Source of the DNA: Nocardioides phosphati
GTDB lineage: Bacteria > Actinomycetota > Actinomycetes > Propionibacteriales > Nocardioidaceae
Assembly: GCF_014646375.1 (NCBI RefSeq)
Contig: NZ_BMNI01000002.1
Coordinates: forward strand, 124,001-188,000
DNA: 64,000 nt
Direction of reading: 5' to 3'
Position numbers and translations under genes: made by a program. Each line of letters begins with the position of its first letter. The stretch's first letter is position 1. Below the pieces are notes generated by a model, which saw only the letters and a list, made by a program, of their open reading frames with translations, made no database searches and had not been told where the DNA came from. Below are positions 7,719 through 15,937 of the stretch, in pieces.

Positions 7719-8309
7719 GTGGACTCCCTCGCGATGACCTTCACCAGCGGCTGGGCCAGCGGCGTCAACAGCTACCTCGTCGTCCTCGTGCTCGGCATCG
7801 CCGAGCGCCTCGGCGTCGACGGCCTCCCCCAGGTCCTCGGCCGCTGGGAGGTCCTCGCGGTCGCGGGCTTCCTCTACGCGATGGAGTTCATCGCCGACAA
7901 GGTCCCCTACCTCGACTCGACGTGGGACGCGATCTCCACCGCCATCCGGCCGACGGTCGGCGCGGTCATCGGCGTACTGCTGGCGGGTGATGCGGGCTCG
8001 CTCCAGGCTGCCGTCGGCGGCGTGCTCGGCGGCACCACCGCCCTGGCGTCCCACTCGGTGAAGAGCGGCAGCCGGCTGGCGATCAACACCTCGCCCGAGC
8101 CCTTCACGAACATCGTGGCCAGCCTCGGCGAGGACGTCACCGTGCTCGGCGTCGCGGTGCTCGCCCTCCACCACCCGTACGTCGCGGCCTCGATCGCCGC
8201 GGTGCTCCTGGTGCTCGGCCTGGTCGTCCTCTTCCTCGCCGTCAAGTACGTCCGGCGCGGCTGGCGCCGCTGGAAGCGCAAGGACCGCGAGATCCCCTCG
8301 TTCGCCTGA
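7719..8309 (+). CDS. DUF4126 integral membrane protein
   Basis: A 196-residue multi-span membrane protein with about five hydrophobic segments and the DUF4126 pattern: TFTSGWASGVNSYLVVLVLG at the start, EFIADKVPYLDSTWDAI, and LGGTTALASHSVKSGSR. The C-terminal helix is followed by a basic tail RRGWRRWKRKDRE. Function unknown. The GTG at 7719 follows TAGGTT (7707-7712) by 6 nt, so it is probably transcribed leaderless from its own promoter although only 35 nt separate it from the arsC-like gene. Confidence 0.88.
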   Translation: MDSLAMTFTSGWASGVNSYLVVLVLGIAERLGVDGLPQVLGRWEVLAVAGFLYAMEFIADKVPYLDSTWDAISTAIRPTVGAVIGVLLAGDAGSLQAAVGGVLGGTTALASHSVKSGSRLAINTSPEPFTNIVASLGEDVTVLGVAVLALHHPYVAASIAAVLLVLGLVVLFLAVKYVRRGWRRWKRKDREIPSFA

Positions 8310-8335
8310 CCGGCCCAACCGCTAGGTTCGCGCCC

Positions 8336-9637
8336 ATGGCACGCATCGCAGTGATCGGCGGCGGGTTCGGCGGCATGGCCGCCGCGGCCCGCCTCGCCAA
8401 GCTCGGCCACGACGTCACGCTCCTGGAGCAGGGCCCGCGGCTCGGTGGCGCACTCGACACGATCGAGGCCGACGGCTTCAGCTGGGACGCCGGCCCGGCG
8501 ATGACACTGCTGCCCGCGGTGATCCGCGACCTCTTCCGCAAGTCGGGTCGGCCGCTGGAGAAGGAGCTGGAGCTCGTCTCGCGCGACGTCATCCGTGAGC
8601 ACTGGTTCGCGGACGGCAGCACCGTCACGCTCCGCGGCGGCTCCCGCGGCGTCCAGTACGACGCGTTCGAGGAGCTCGGCAAGGGCCTCGGCCAGCAGTG
8701 GTGCGACCACGTGGCGGCGTACGCCGACGACTGGGAGGTCGTCCGCCGGGAGTACCTCGAGCGACCGTGGCGCCCCGAGATCGCGAGCAAGGAGGTCGTC
8801 GCCCGGCTGCAGTCCCGCACGATGCTCGCGAAGCGGCTCAAGAAGGAGCTCGGTGACGAGCGGCTCCGGCTGGTGGCCGGCCACCCGTTCTTCATGGACG
8901 GCCACGACCTGCGCAACGTTCCGGCATGGATGGGCGTCAACGCCTACGTCGAGCAGAACTTCGGCGCCTGGACCGTCCCCGGCGGCATGGCGCGCCTTGC
9001 CGACGCGTTGGCCTCGCGGCTCGAGACGCGGCGGGTGACCGTCGAGCTCGACACCCCGGTCACCGACATCGTCGTCCGCGACGGGCGCGCGGTTGCGGTC
9101 GCCACCGCAGCCGGCGAGGTCGACGCGGACGCTGTCGTCTGCGCCGTCGACCCGCGCCGCGTCCCCACCCTCGCGCCGTACGTCGTGAAGACGATGCCCG
9201 CGATCCCGCCGTACGTCGTGCACCTGGGCCTCGACGGCGACGTGCCGGACCTCGGGCCCGAGACCGTGTTCCACGGCGACCCGACCATCGTCGTCCGCAC
9301 CGGCGGCACTGCCCCGGAGGGCTGCCACGCGTGGACCCTCTACGGTCGCGGACACCTCTCCGAGGACATGGTCCTCGCGCTGTCGCGCATGGGCGCCAAC
9401 GTGCGGGCCAACGTCGTCGCCCGCGTGGACCGCACTCCGCGGGCCCAGGTCGCCGGCCTCGGCAGCTCGCCGCTCGGCGTGCTGTGGCAGGGGCGAGCGA
9501 CGCTGCAGCACCGCCTCGGCCCGCGCACGCCGGTCGAGGGCGTCTACGCCGCCGGCGCCAACGCGACCCCCGGCTCCGGTCTCCCCTACGTGGGGCTCTC
9601 CGCGAGCCTGGTCGCCCAGGAGATCGGACCGGCCTGA
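8336..9637 (+). CDS. phytoene desaturase-family FAD oxidoreductase
   Basis: A 433-residue FAD-dependent oxidoreductase. The N-terminal dinucleotide-binding motif is VIGGGFGGMAAAARL with the acidic end LLEQ, the substrate-side motif is DAGPAMTLLP, and the C-terminal FAD motif VYAAGANATPGSGLPYVGLS is typical of CrtI-like phytoene desaturases. At 433 residues it is shorter than carotenoid CrtI enzymes (about 490). A polyprenyl diphosphate synthase lies 0.9 kb away, which fits isoprenoid metabolism, but no phytoene synthase is in the window. TAGGTT (8323-8328) is 7 nt before the ATG. Confidence 0.85.
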   Translation: MARIAVIGGGFGGMAAAARLAKLGHDVTLLEQGPRLGGALDTIEADGFSWDAGPAMTLLPAVIRDLFRKSGRPLEKELELVSRDVIREHWFADGSTVTLRGGSRGVQYDAFEELGKGLGQQWCDHVAAYADDWEVVRREYLERPWRPEIASKEVVARLQSRTMLAKRLKKELGDERLRLVAGHPFFMDGHDLRNVPAWMGVNAYVEQNFGAWTVPGGMARLADALASRLETRRVTVELDTPVTDIVVRDGRAVAVATAAGEVDADAVVCAVDPRRVPTLAPYVVKTMPAIPPYVVHLGLDGDVPDLGPETVFHGDPTIVVRTGGTAPEGCHAWTLYGRGHLSEDMVLALSRMGANVRANVVARVDRTPRAQVAGLGSSPLGVLWQGRATLQHRLGPRTPVEGVYAAGANATPGSGLPYVGLSASLVAQEIGPA

Positions 9638-9649
9638 GGCCCACGAGGG

Positions 9650-10528
9650 TCAGAGGTCGAGCGCCTCGAAGATCTCGCGCGTCGCCTTCGACCGGTTCAG
9701 CGTGTAGAAGTGCAGGCCGGGAGCGCCGCCCTCGAGCAGCTCGCGGCAGAGCTCCGTGGCCAGGCGGATGCCGTTGGCGCGGATCTCGGCCGGCTCGGTC
9801 AGCCCGTCGAAGGTCGCGACGACGTGATCGGGCACGGAGGTGCCGATCAGCTCGCCCTGCTTGGCGATCGCACTGAGGTTCAGGATCGGCATGATGCCCG
9901 GCAGGATCGGCATGTCGACGCCGTGCGCGCGCACCCGCTCGACGAGCGCGAAGTAGTCCTTCGCATCGAAGAACATCTGCGTCACCGCGAACTCCGCGCC
10001 GGCACGCGCCTTCTCGACCAGCACCTCGGCGTCGTGGTCGAGGGAAGCCGCCGACGGGTGCCCCTCGGGGAACGCCGCGACGCCGACGCTGAAGCCGCCG
10101 CGCGCGGTGGCCAGGTGGACCAGGTCGACGGCGTGCTCGAAGCCGCCCTCGGTCGGCGTCCACTCGGCACGCGGACCCTCCTTGGGGTCGCCCCGCAGGG
10201 CGAGGACGTTGGTGACGCCCGCCCCGGCGTACGCCGCGAGGATCTCGTCGAGCTCGTCCTTGGTGTGGCCCACGCAGGTCAGGTGCGCCATCGGGAGCAG
10301 CGAGGTCTCCTGGACGATTCGGCGCGTGATGTCGACGGTGCGGTCACGCGTGGACCCGCCGGCGCCGTAGGTCACGGAGACGAAGGTGGGCTCGAAGGCC
10401 TCGAGCTCGCGGATGGCCTGCCACAGCTGCGCCTCGCCCGCCTCGTCCTTGGGCGGGAAGAACTCGAACGAGAACGATCGCTCCCCTGAGCGGATCCGGT
10501 CCCCGATCCTGTGCCTGGCCTCGGTCAT
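9650..10528 (-). CDS. metF: methylenetetrahydrofolate reductase
   Basis: A 292-residue TIM-barrel flavoenzyme that reduces 5,10-methylene-THF to 5-methyl-THF for methionine synthesis. Family signatures are FSFEFFPPKDEAGE at the N-terminus, SVTYGAGGSTRDRT, the folate/FAD region HLTCVGHTKDELDEIL, NVLALRGDPKEGP, and FAVTQMFFDAKDYFALVERV. Length is normal. It is divergent from the polyprenyl synthase; TACGAT on the minus strand (10540-10535) is 6 nt before the ATG, so a leaderless start is likely. The same slot in M. tuberculosis (Rv2172c) holds an MTHFR-like protein. Confidence 0.95.
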   Translation of the reverse strand: MTEARHRIGDRIRSGERSFSFEFFPPKDEAGEAQLWQAIRELEAFEPTFVSVTYGAGGSTRDRTVDITRRIVQETSLLPMAHLTCVGHTKDELDEILAAYAGAGVTNVLALRGDPKEGPRAEWTPTEGGFEHAVDLVHLATARGGFSVGVAAFPEGHPSAASLDHDAEVLVEKARAGAEFAVTQMFFDAKDYFALVERVRAHGVDMPILPGIMPILNLSAIAKQGELIGTSVPDHVVATFDGLTEPAEIRANGIRLATELCRELLEGGAPGLHFYTLNRSKATREIFEALDL

Positions 10529-10534
10529 GCGCCC

Positions 10535-10554
10535 ATCGTAAGGATCGCTAGGCT
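10535..10554. promoter_or_regulatory. divergent -10 boxes for metF and the polyprenyl synthase
   Basis: Minus-strand TACGAT (10540-10535) is 6 nt before the metF ATG and plus-strand TAGGCT (10549-10554) is 6 nt before the GTG at 10561. The two -10 elements are only 8 nt apart back to back, so the two polymerases cannot occupy them together, which predicts mutually exclusive firing. Confidence 0.6.
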
Positions 10555-10560
10555 CGCAAC

Positions 10561-11649
10561 GTGCCGCCGTCCAACTCTGCCGTCTTTGACCCTGCGCGTT
10601 TCCGTGAGGCCGTCCAGGGCGTGCTCGACGCCTTCCTGGACGAGCAGGCGGAGCGTCTCGCCGCCCTCGGCCCGGACGCCGCCGCCCTCATCGCCGAGGC
10701 CCGGATCGCGGTCTCCGGAGGCAAGCGGCTGCGCGCCGCCTTCTGCCACGCGGGCTACACCGCGGTGCGGCCGGGCCCCCGCGACGACCAGACCGAGCAG
10801 GCCCTCCTCCGCGCGTGTGCATCGCTCGAGCTGCTCCACGCGAGCGCGCTCGTCCACGACGACTACATGGACGCCAGCGACACCCGCCGTGGCCGCGCCG
10901 CCAGCCACCGGATCTTCGAGGCCGCCCACACCGACGCCGGCTGGGACGGCAACCCCCAGCAGTACGGCGCGGCCGCCGCGATCCTGCTGGGCGACCTGCT
11001 GCTGACCTGGGCCGACGAGCTGCTCCGCCGCTGCGGCCTGCCGCTGGCCGAGGTCGCGCCCGCGCTCGACATGTTCGACCTGTGCCGCTCCGAGGTCGTG
11101 GCCGGCCAGTTCCTCGACGTCTCCGTGCAGGCGCGCGGCGCCGCCGACGTCGAGACCGCCATGACCGTGCTGCGCTACAAGTCCGCCAAGTACTCCGTCG
11201 AGCGGCCGCTGCACATCGGCGCCGCGCTGGCGGGCGCCACGCCCGAGCAGATCGAGGCGCTGACCGCCTTCGGCGTGCCGCTCGGTGAGGCGTTCCAGCT
11301 CCGCGACGACCAGCTCGGCGTCTTCGGCGACCCCGAGCTCACCGGCAAGCCCGCCGGCGACGACCTGGTCGAGGGCAAGCGCACCGTCCTGGTCGCGATG
11401 GCCCTGCAGTCGGCACCGTCGCCGGAGGCGACGGTGCTCGACGAGTCCCTCGGGACTCCCCTCGACGCCCGCATGGTCGACGAGCTGCGCCGGATCATCA
11501 CCGACGCCGGTGCCGACGTCGCGGTCGAGCGGATCATCGAGTCGCTGACCGAGCAGTCGCTGGCCGCGCTCGACGCGGCCCCGCTCGACGGCGGCGCCAA
11601 GGGCACCCTGCGCGACCTGGCGGCCGCGGCCACCCGGCGTACGACCTGA
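10561..11649 (+). CDS. polyprenyl diphosphate synthase (IdsA-like)
   Basis: A 362-residue all-helical trans-prenyltransferase that condenses IPP with an allylic diphosphate. First Asp-rich motif LVHDDYMDASDTRRG (Asp100, 101, 104), second motif FQLRDDQLGVFGD (Asp249, 250), with the GGKRLRAAF and KPAGDDLVEGKRT signatures. Chain length is not safe to call; geranylgeranyl or farnesyl is typical of IdsA-type enzymes. GTG start at 10561 with TAGGCT 6 nt upstream. Corresponds in position to idsA2 of M. tuberculosis. Confidence 0.92.
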   Translation: MPPSNSAVFDPARFREAVQGVLDAFLDEQAERLAALGPDAAALIAEARIAVSGGKRLRAAFCHAGYTAVRPGPRDDQTEQALLRACASLELLHASALVHDDYMDASDTRRGRAASHRIFEAAHTDAGWDGNPQQYGAAAAILLGDLLLTWADELLRRCGLPLAEVAPALDMFDLCRSEVVAGQFLDVSVQARGAADVETAMTVLRYKSAKYSVERPLHIGAALAGATPEQIEALTAFGVPLGEAFQLRDDQLGVFGDPELTGKPAGDDLVEGKRTVLVAMALQSAPSPEATVLDESLGTPLDARMVDELRRIITDAGADVAVERIIESLTEQSLAALDAAPLDGGAKGTLRDLAAAATRRTT

Positions 11650-11732
11650 CGGAGCGGCGCGAGACGGTAAGGACACACAAGCCGGCGCAAGGTCCGGTTC
11701 GTCCACATGTGACCGGCAGTGACCACGGAAAC

Positions 11733-11754
11733 GTGTCCGTACCTGCACGGACAC
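11733..11754. terminator. hairpin between convergent genes
   Basis: GTGTCCGT and ACGGACAC form a perfect 8-bp stem with a 6-nt loop, placed between the ends of the polyprenyl synthase and barstar genes. No T-run follows on either strand, so it is at best a weak bidirectional terminator or an RNA end-protecting structure. Confidence 0.45.
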
Positions 11755-11761
11755 AGGCGGC

Positions 11762-12043
11762 TCAGTCGGCGGGGTCGAGCAGCCAGACGGCGAACGCCGG
11801 CTCCTGCTCGGTGCGGTCGTCCAGGACCAGCACGACCTGCCCGAACGCCGAGGGGTCGTCGGCCTGCAGCGTCTGCCAGCCCGACCACTCCAGACCGGTC
11901 GGCTCGGTGAGGTCGCCCAGGCAGTCGGCGAGGGCGTCGAGGTTGGCGCCGTAGTGACCGGGGAAGCCCAGGGCCTGCCCGATGCGCACGAGGACCTCGC
12001 GCCGGTCGCCGGTGTCACCCGTGTCGACGCGGACCGTCCTCAT
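11762..12043 (-). CDS. barstar-family RNase inhibitor
   Basis: A 93-residue protein of the barstar fold, the tight cytoplasmic inhibitor of barnase/RNase Sa-type enzymes. The binding helix reads GHYGANLDALADCLGDL with Tyr31, Asn34, Asp36 and Asp40 matching the barstar hot-spot residues; the position of barstar Trp38 is Ala39. The C-terminus AFAVWLLDPAD is typical. Its ATG overlaps the stop of the RNase gene (ATGA at 12043-12040), so inhibitor and enzyme are translated together. Confidence 0.93.
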   Translation of the reverse strand: MRTVRVDTGDTGDRREVLVRIGQALGFPGHYGANLDALADCLGDLTEPTGLEWSGWQTLQADDPSAFGQVVLVLDDRTEQEPAFAVWLLDPAD

Positions 12044-12570
12044 CGCGCGATCCGCTCGAAGGAGGAGTAGTGGTCGCCGGTGTAGAAGAACTCGTCGTCG
12101 TCGCCCGTGATGATGCGCCGGGCGCCGCGGTCACCCTCGCCCGGGGTGGGCACGGTGTACTCGTGGTAGTAGCCACGCGCGTGCTGCGGGAGCAGCCCCT
12201 CGTAGTTGCCGAAGGTCACGCCGTCGCGGTCGTAGGGGTAGGGACCGTCGTGGTCGATCAGCTCGAGGGTCTCCTCCGCCTCCGGCGGAAGCTGGTCGAC
12301 GCGGACCCAGCGCAGGCCCGAGACGGGGTCGGTGCCCGAGGCGGCCGAGGCGGCCGAGCCGCGCGACGCGTCCGGGGAGGTCGTGCGGACCGGAGCTGAC
12401 GGCTCCGTGCGGTGCGCCGCCGAGGGCTGGGTGCGCGCGGCCGAGGGCCGGTCCGCACGGTCGTCACCCGTCGGCGCGACGGTCCGGCCGTCGAGGAGCC
12501 ACAGGGCGCCCAGGACGAGCGCGACGAGCAGGGCCGCGAACAGCGGGCTCCGCGTGCGCGGCAGGCTCAT
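12040..12570 (-). CDS. secreted guanyl-specific ribonuclease (RNase N1/T1, RNase Sa type)
   Basis: A 176-residue protein. Residues 9-26 form a hydrophobic signal or anchor helix, followed by a low-complexity Ser/Ala/Thr/Pro linker (about 30-80) and an RNase Sa-like domain (about 82-176). Catalytic residues are conserved: Glu124 (GNYEGLLP), Glu137 (GYYHEYTV), Arg148, Arg151-152 (DRGARRIITG) and His167 (TGDHYSS). There is no Cys at all, so the disulfide of RNase Sa is missing; its first Cys aligns with Trp88. The enzyme cleaves RNA after guanosine. ATG at 12570 overlaps the upstream stop by one base (TGATG). Confidence 0.92.
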   Translation of the reverse strand: MSLPRTRSPLFAALLVALVLGALWLLDGRTVAPTGDDRADRPSAARTQPSAAHRTEPSAPVRTTSPDASRGSAASAASGTDPVSGLRWVRVDQLPPEAEETLELIDHDGPYPYDRDGVTFGNYEGLLPQHARGYYHEYTVPTPGEGDRGARRIITGDDDEFFYTGDHYSSFERIAR

Positions 12571-12926
12571 CAGCTGAAGGCCTCGACCCGGGCGCGGCGC
12601 TGGACCTCGCTGCCCCGGTTCTCGCGCAGGGCGTCGATCGGGCGGCCGGGCAGCTCCTGGTCGGTGAAGATCCACGCGATGCAGTCGCGGTCGGTCCAGC
12701 CGCCGTCGTGGAGGACGGTGAGCAGGCCGGGCAGGCCCTTGACGACCTCGCCGTCCTGGATGAAGAGGGCGGGCACGCGCTGGCCCACGCCCTCGCTGGG
12801 CACGGCGCCGGCGAGCGAGTGCTCCCTGATCATCGTGCGCACACGGTTGACGCTGACGCCGAGCGCCTTGGCGGCACCGTGCCAGTCGAGCCAGTCATCG
12901 ACGAGGACAGAGAGATCAGCAGTCAC
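12570..12926 (-). CDS. Rv2175c-family DNA-binding protein
   Basis: A 118-residue protein with an N-terminal winged-helix region (DWLDWHGAAKALGVSVNRVRTMIRE) and a C-terminal region (VPALFIQDGEVVKGLPGLLTVLHDGGW, then DRDCIAWIFTDQELPGRPIDALRENRG) diagnostic of the Rv2175c family. In M. tuberculosis Rv2175c is a substrate of the neighbouring kinase PknL, and a PASTA kinase lies 1 kb away here. The GTG start at 12926 has no Shine-Dalgarno; an AAGACT box 6 nt upstream may be a weak -10. It is the first gene of an overlapping operon with the RNase and barstar. Confidence 0.9.
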   Translation of the reverse strand: MTADLSVLVDDWLDWHGAAKALGVSVNRVRTMIREHSLAGAVPSEGVGQRVPALFIQDGEVVKGLPGLLTVLHDGGWTDRDCIAWIFTDQELPGRPIDALRENRGSEVQRRARVEAFS

Positions 12927-13085
12927 GGGGTCAGTCTTCCATGGCGAGGCCCACTCGCTATTTTTCACTCCAATCCCTTGAGCCCCAGCAGACTCAGCAG
13001 TTACTGTCAATCGACCGTTCGGACCATTTCTCCGGGGAGCAGCACCGGCTCCCGCCGCCGTACGGTCTGACGAAAGGGCAGGTCC

Positions 13086-13862
13086 ATGACCTCCACCCGC
13101 ACGATCACCCGGCTGCTGGCCGGCCTGCTCTCGACCGCCGTCGTCGGCGCCGGTCTCGCGCTCGCCTCCCCCGCCGATGCCCACCACGCGGACCTGCCCA
13201 AGGGCCGCACGATGACGCCGCACACCGTCCGCGCCGGCGAGACCGCGACCGGGCTGGCCGTGCGCTACCACGCCTGGACCGACGAGCTGATCCGCTACAA
13301 CCACCTCGGCCGCCACGGCCAGCTGTACGTCGGGCAGCACATCGTCATCCCGCAGGTCACCGCCCGCCTCCACAAGAAGCCGAAGCGCGCCGCGCACCAC
13401 CACGCCTCCCGTGCGCCCAAGGCCACCGCGCGCACCTGGAAGCACGCCGACCCGTCGCGGGCCACGGTCCGCGCCGCGATCGTCCGCGCGGCGCGCGCCC
13501 ACGGCGTCGACCCCGAGCTGGCGCTCGCCGTGTCGTGGCAGGAGTCCGGCTGGCAGATGCACCACGTCTCCTGGGCGTCCGCGATCGGCGCCATGCAGGT
13601 CCTGCCGAGCACCGGCACCTGGATGAGCCTGTACGCCGGCCGGCCGCTCAAGCTGACCCGCCTCGAGGACAACGCCCTCGCGGGGGTCCTGCTGCTGAAG
13701 GTCCTCGACCAGAACACGCACTCGCAGCGGCACCAGATCGCGGCGTACTACCAGGGCCTGGGCGCGGTGCGTGAGCACGGCCTCTACCGCGACACCGAGC
13801 GCTACGTGGCGAACGTCAAGCACATCAAGCGCCGCCTCGAGAACGGCTGGCGTCCGGCCTGA
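13086..13862 (+). CDS. secreted LysM-transglycosylase
   Basis: A 258-residue exported peptidoglycan enzyme. Signal peptide residues 1-33 (LLAGLLSTAVVGAGLALASPADA), then a LysM domain (about 43-92, HTVRAGETATGLAVRYHAW), a basic linker, and an SLT lytic transglycosylase domain (about 120-250) with the catalytic Glu in SWQESGWQMH and the SAIGAMQVLPSTGTWM motif. LysM binds glycan and the SLT domain cleaves between MurNAc and GlcNAc. TACGGT (13061-13066) is a likely -10 and AAAGGG the ribosome site. Divergent from the RNase operon, next to the PASTA kinase. Confidence 0.93.
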   Translation: MTSTRTITRLLAGLLSTAVVGAGLALASPADAHHADLPKGRTMTPHTVRAGETATGLAVRYHAWTDELIRYNHLGRHGQLYVGQHIVIPQVTARLHKKPKRAAHHHASRAPKATARTWKHADPSRATVRAAIVRAARAHGVDPELALAVSWQESGWQMHHVSWASAIGAMQVLPSTGTWMSLYAGRPLKLTRLEDNALAGVLLLKVLDQNTHSQRHQIAAYYQGLGAVREHGLYRDTERYVANVKHIKRRLENGWRPA

Positions 13863-13921
13863 CGGCGGCGCGCCGGGGAGCCGCACCGCCAGACCGCCCA
13901 GCCATCCGTACGATGACGCCC

Positions 13922-15928
13922 GTGGATCCTCGAGTCGAACGGGACGCCAGCGACCCGTTGATCGGGCGCCTGCTGGACGGCCGCTACCGCATCGGCGCCC
14001 GCGTGGCACGTGGCGGCATGGCGTCCGTCTACGAGGCGACCGACGTCCGGCTCGACCGGGTCGTGGCCGTCAAGGTCATGCACCCCGGCATGGGCGACGG
14101 CTCCACCGACGACGACTTCGCGCAGCGCTTCGTCCGCGAGGCACGGGCCGCCGCACGACTGTCGCACCCCCACGTGGTCAGCGTCTTCGACCAGGGCACC
14201 GACGGCCACGACGTCTTCCTGGTGATGGAGTTCGTGCCCGGCCACACGCTGCGCGACGTCGTGCGCTCCGAGGCGCCGCTCTCCCCCCGCCGGGCCCTCG
14301 CGCTGCTCGAGCCCGTGGTCTCCGCGCTCGCCGCAGCCCATCAGGCCGGCCTGATCCACCGTGACATCAAGCCGGAGAACGTCCTCATCAGCGAGCGCGG
14401 CAACGTCAAGGTCGCCGACTTCGGTCTGGCCAAGGCGATCAGCGCCGACACCCAGCACACCGCGACCGGCGGCGTCCTCATCGGCACCGTCTCCTACCTC
14501 GCCCCCGAGCTGGTCGTCGACGGCCGCGCCGACGCGCGCGCCGACGTCTACGCCGCCGGCGTCGTCCTCTACGAGCTGCTCACCGGCCAGAAGCCCCACC
14601 AGGGCGAGAGCCCCATCCAGGTCGCCTACAAGCACGTCCACGAGGACATCCCTGCGCCGTCCGAGCTGGTCCCCGGGCTCCCGGCGTACGTCGACGCGCT
14701 GGTGGCGCGCGCGACGGCCCGCGACCGCGGCCTGCGCCCCGCCGACGGCACCGTGCTGCTGCGCCAGCTCCACCGCGTGCGCAACGCGGTCGACGCCGGC
14801 GTCCAGGACGACCCTGAGCTCTACGCGGACCTGGCGCTGCCGGCCCCCGTGGTTGCGGACGACGCCTTCGCCGCCGAGGCCGACGACGTCGAGCACACCA
14901 CCGAGGAGAGCGCCGACTTCGAGCTCTACGACCAGGCCAGCGACGAGGGCTGGGAGGGCGACGACGGCTGGGAAGGCACGGCGGTCGTCGGCACCCCGAC
15001 GCGCGCGACGCCGGTCGTGGCCGACGCGTGGCAGCCGCCGCAGCGCTCCCGGCGCGGCCCGGTGCTGCTCGCGGTCGCGCTCGTGCTCGCCCTGCTCCTC
15101 GGCATCGGCGCCTGGTGGTTCGGCTTCGCGCGCTACACGACCACCCCCGACGTCATCAACCTCACGGCCGGCCAGGCGGAGGCGAAGGTGGAGGCCGCCG
15201 GGCTCGACTTCGACGGCAGCGACCGGGCGTACAGCGAGACCGTGGCCGCCGGCCGCGTCATCAAGACCGACCCCGGCTCCCAGGAGCGGATCCTGCCCGG
15301 CGCCACCGTCCACGCGGTCATCTCGCGCGGCAAGGAGCGCTACGCGGTGCCCGTGCTGCGGGGCAAGACCGAGGACGACGCCCAGCAGCTGCTCGCCGAC
15401 ACGCACCTGACGTTCGGCCACTCGACGCAGAAGTACAACGACCGGATCCCCGAGGGACAGGTCGTCGGCAGCACGCCGGCCGCCGGCGAGATGCTCCGTC
15501 GCGACACCGCCGTCGACCTCGTCATCAGCAAGGGCCCGCGCCCGATCGACGTCGTCGACTGGACCGGCAAGTCGTTCAGGTCCGCGGAGCGCTGGGCGAA
15601 GTCGAAGAAGCTGAAGGTCGAGAAGACCGAGGCGTACAGCAACGACGTCGACGCCGGTGACGTCGTCTCGCAGGACCCCGCCGACGGTGACCTCTTCAAG
15701 GGCGACACCATCACCTTCGTGGTCTCGAAGGGGCCCCAGATGGTGACCGTCCCGCGCGTGGTCGCGATGGGCGTGCAGTCCGCCAAGAAGGCCCTCGAGG
15801 ACGCCGGCTTCAAGGTCCGCGAGAAGCACAGCAGCGTCTACCTGGGCCTGGGCTACGTCACCTCCGTGGACCCGGGCGAGGGCGAGAAGGCCCCGCGGGG
15901 CAGCACGGTGACGATCTACCTGGTCTAG
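13922..15928 (+). CDS. pknL: PASTA-domain Ser/Thr protein kinase (PknL position)
   Basis: A 668-residue membrane kinase. Kinase domain residues about 12-275: glycine loop ARGGMASVY, VAVKVM (Lys51), IHRDIKPENVLI (Asp148) and DFGLAK. An acidic juxtamembrane stretch follows, one transmembrane helix (about 380-400), then four extracellular PASTA repeats (about 404-668) that bind muropeptides or lipid II. It should sense cell-wall precursors and phosphorylate cytoplasmic division or envelope proteins. I chose GTG 13922 because TACGAT (13909-13914) ends 7 nt upstream; the ATG at 13913 lies inside that box. Synteny points to PknL, while the PASTA tail is PknB-like. Confidence 0.93.
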   Translation: MDPRVERDASDPLIGRLLDGRYRIGARVARGGMASVYEATDVRLDRVVAVKVMHPGMGDGSTDDDFAQRFVREARAAARLSHPHVVSVFDQGTDGHDVFLVMEFVPGHTLRDVVRSEAPLSPRRALALLEPVVSALAAAHQAGLIHRDIKPENVLISERGNVKVADFGLAKAISADTQHTATGGVLIGTVSYLAPELVVDGRADARADVYAAGVVLYELLTGQKPHQGESPIQVAYKHVHEDIPAPSELVPGLPAYVDALVARATARDRGLRPADGTVLLRQLHRVRNAVDAGVQDDPELYADLALPAPVVADDAFAAEADDVEHTTEESADFELYDQASDEGWEGDDGWEGTAVVGTPTRATPVVADAWQPPQRSRRGPVLLAVALVLALLLGIGAWWFGFARYTTTPDVINLTAGQAEAKVEAAGLDFDGSDRAYSETVAAGRVIKTDPGSQERILPGATVHAVISRGKERYAVPVLRGKTEDDAQQLLADTHLTFGHSTQKYNDRIPEGQVVGSTPAAGEMLRRDTAVDLVISKGPRPIDVVDWTGKSFRSAERWAKSKKLKVEKTEAYSNDVDAGDVVSQDPADGDLFKGDTITFVVSKGPQMVTVPRVVAMGVQSAKKALEDAGFKVREKHSSVYLGLGYVTSVDPGEGEKAPRGSTVTIYLV

Positions 15929-15931
15929 GGT
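15926..15931 (+). promoter_or_regulatory. -10 box built on the kinase stop codon
   Basis: TAGGGT begins with the TAG stop of the PASTA kinase gene and ends 6 nt before the GTG start of the endonuclease IV gene, giving a leaderless start. The stop codon and the core promoter share three bases. Confidence 0.55.
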
Positions 15932-15937
15932 CTGCGG

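Noticed and set aside
11762-12570. contact-dependent or polymorphic toxin system for the RNase/barstar pair
   Set aside because: The RNase has no long delivery domain, LXG, WXG or pre-toxin region; it looks like a simple exported RNase.
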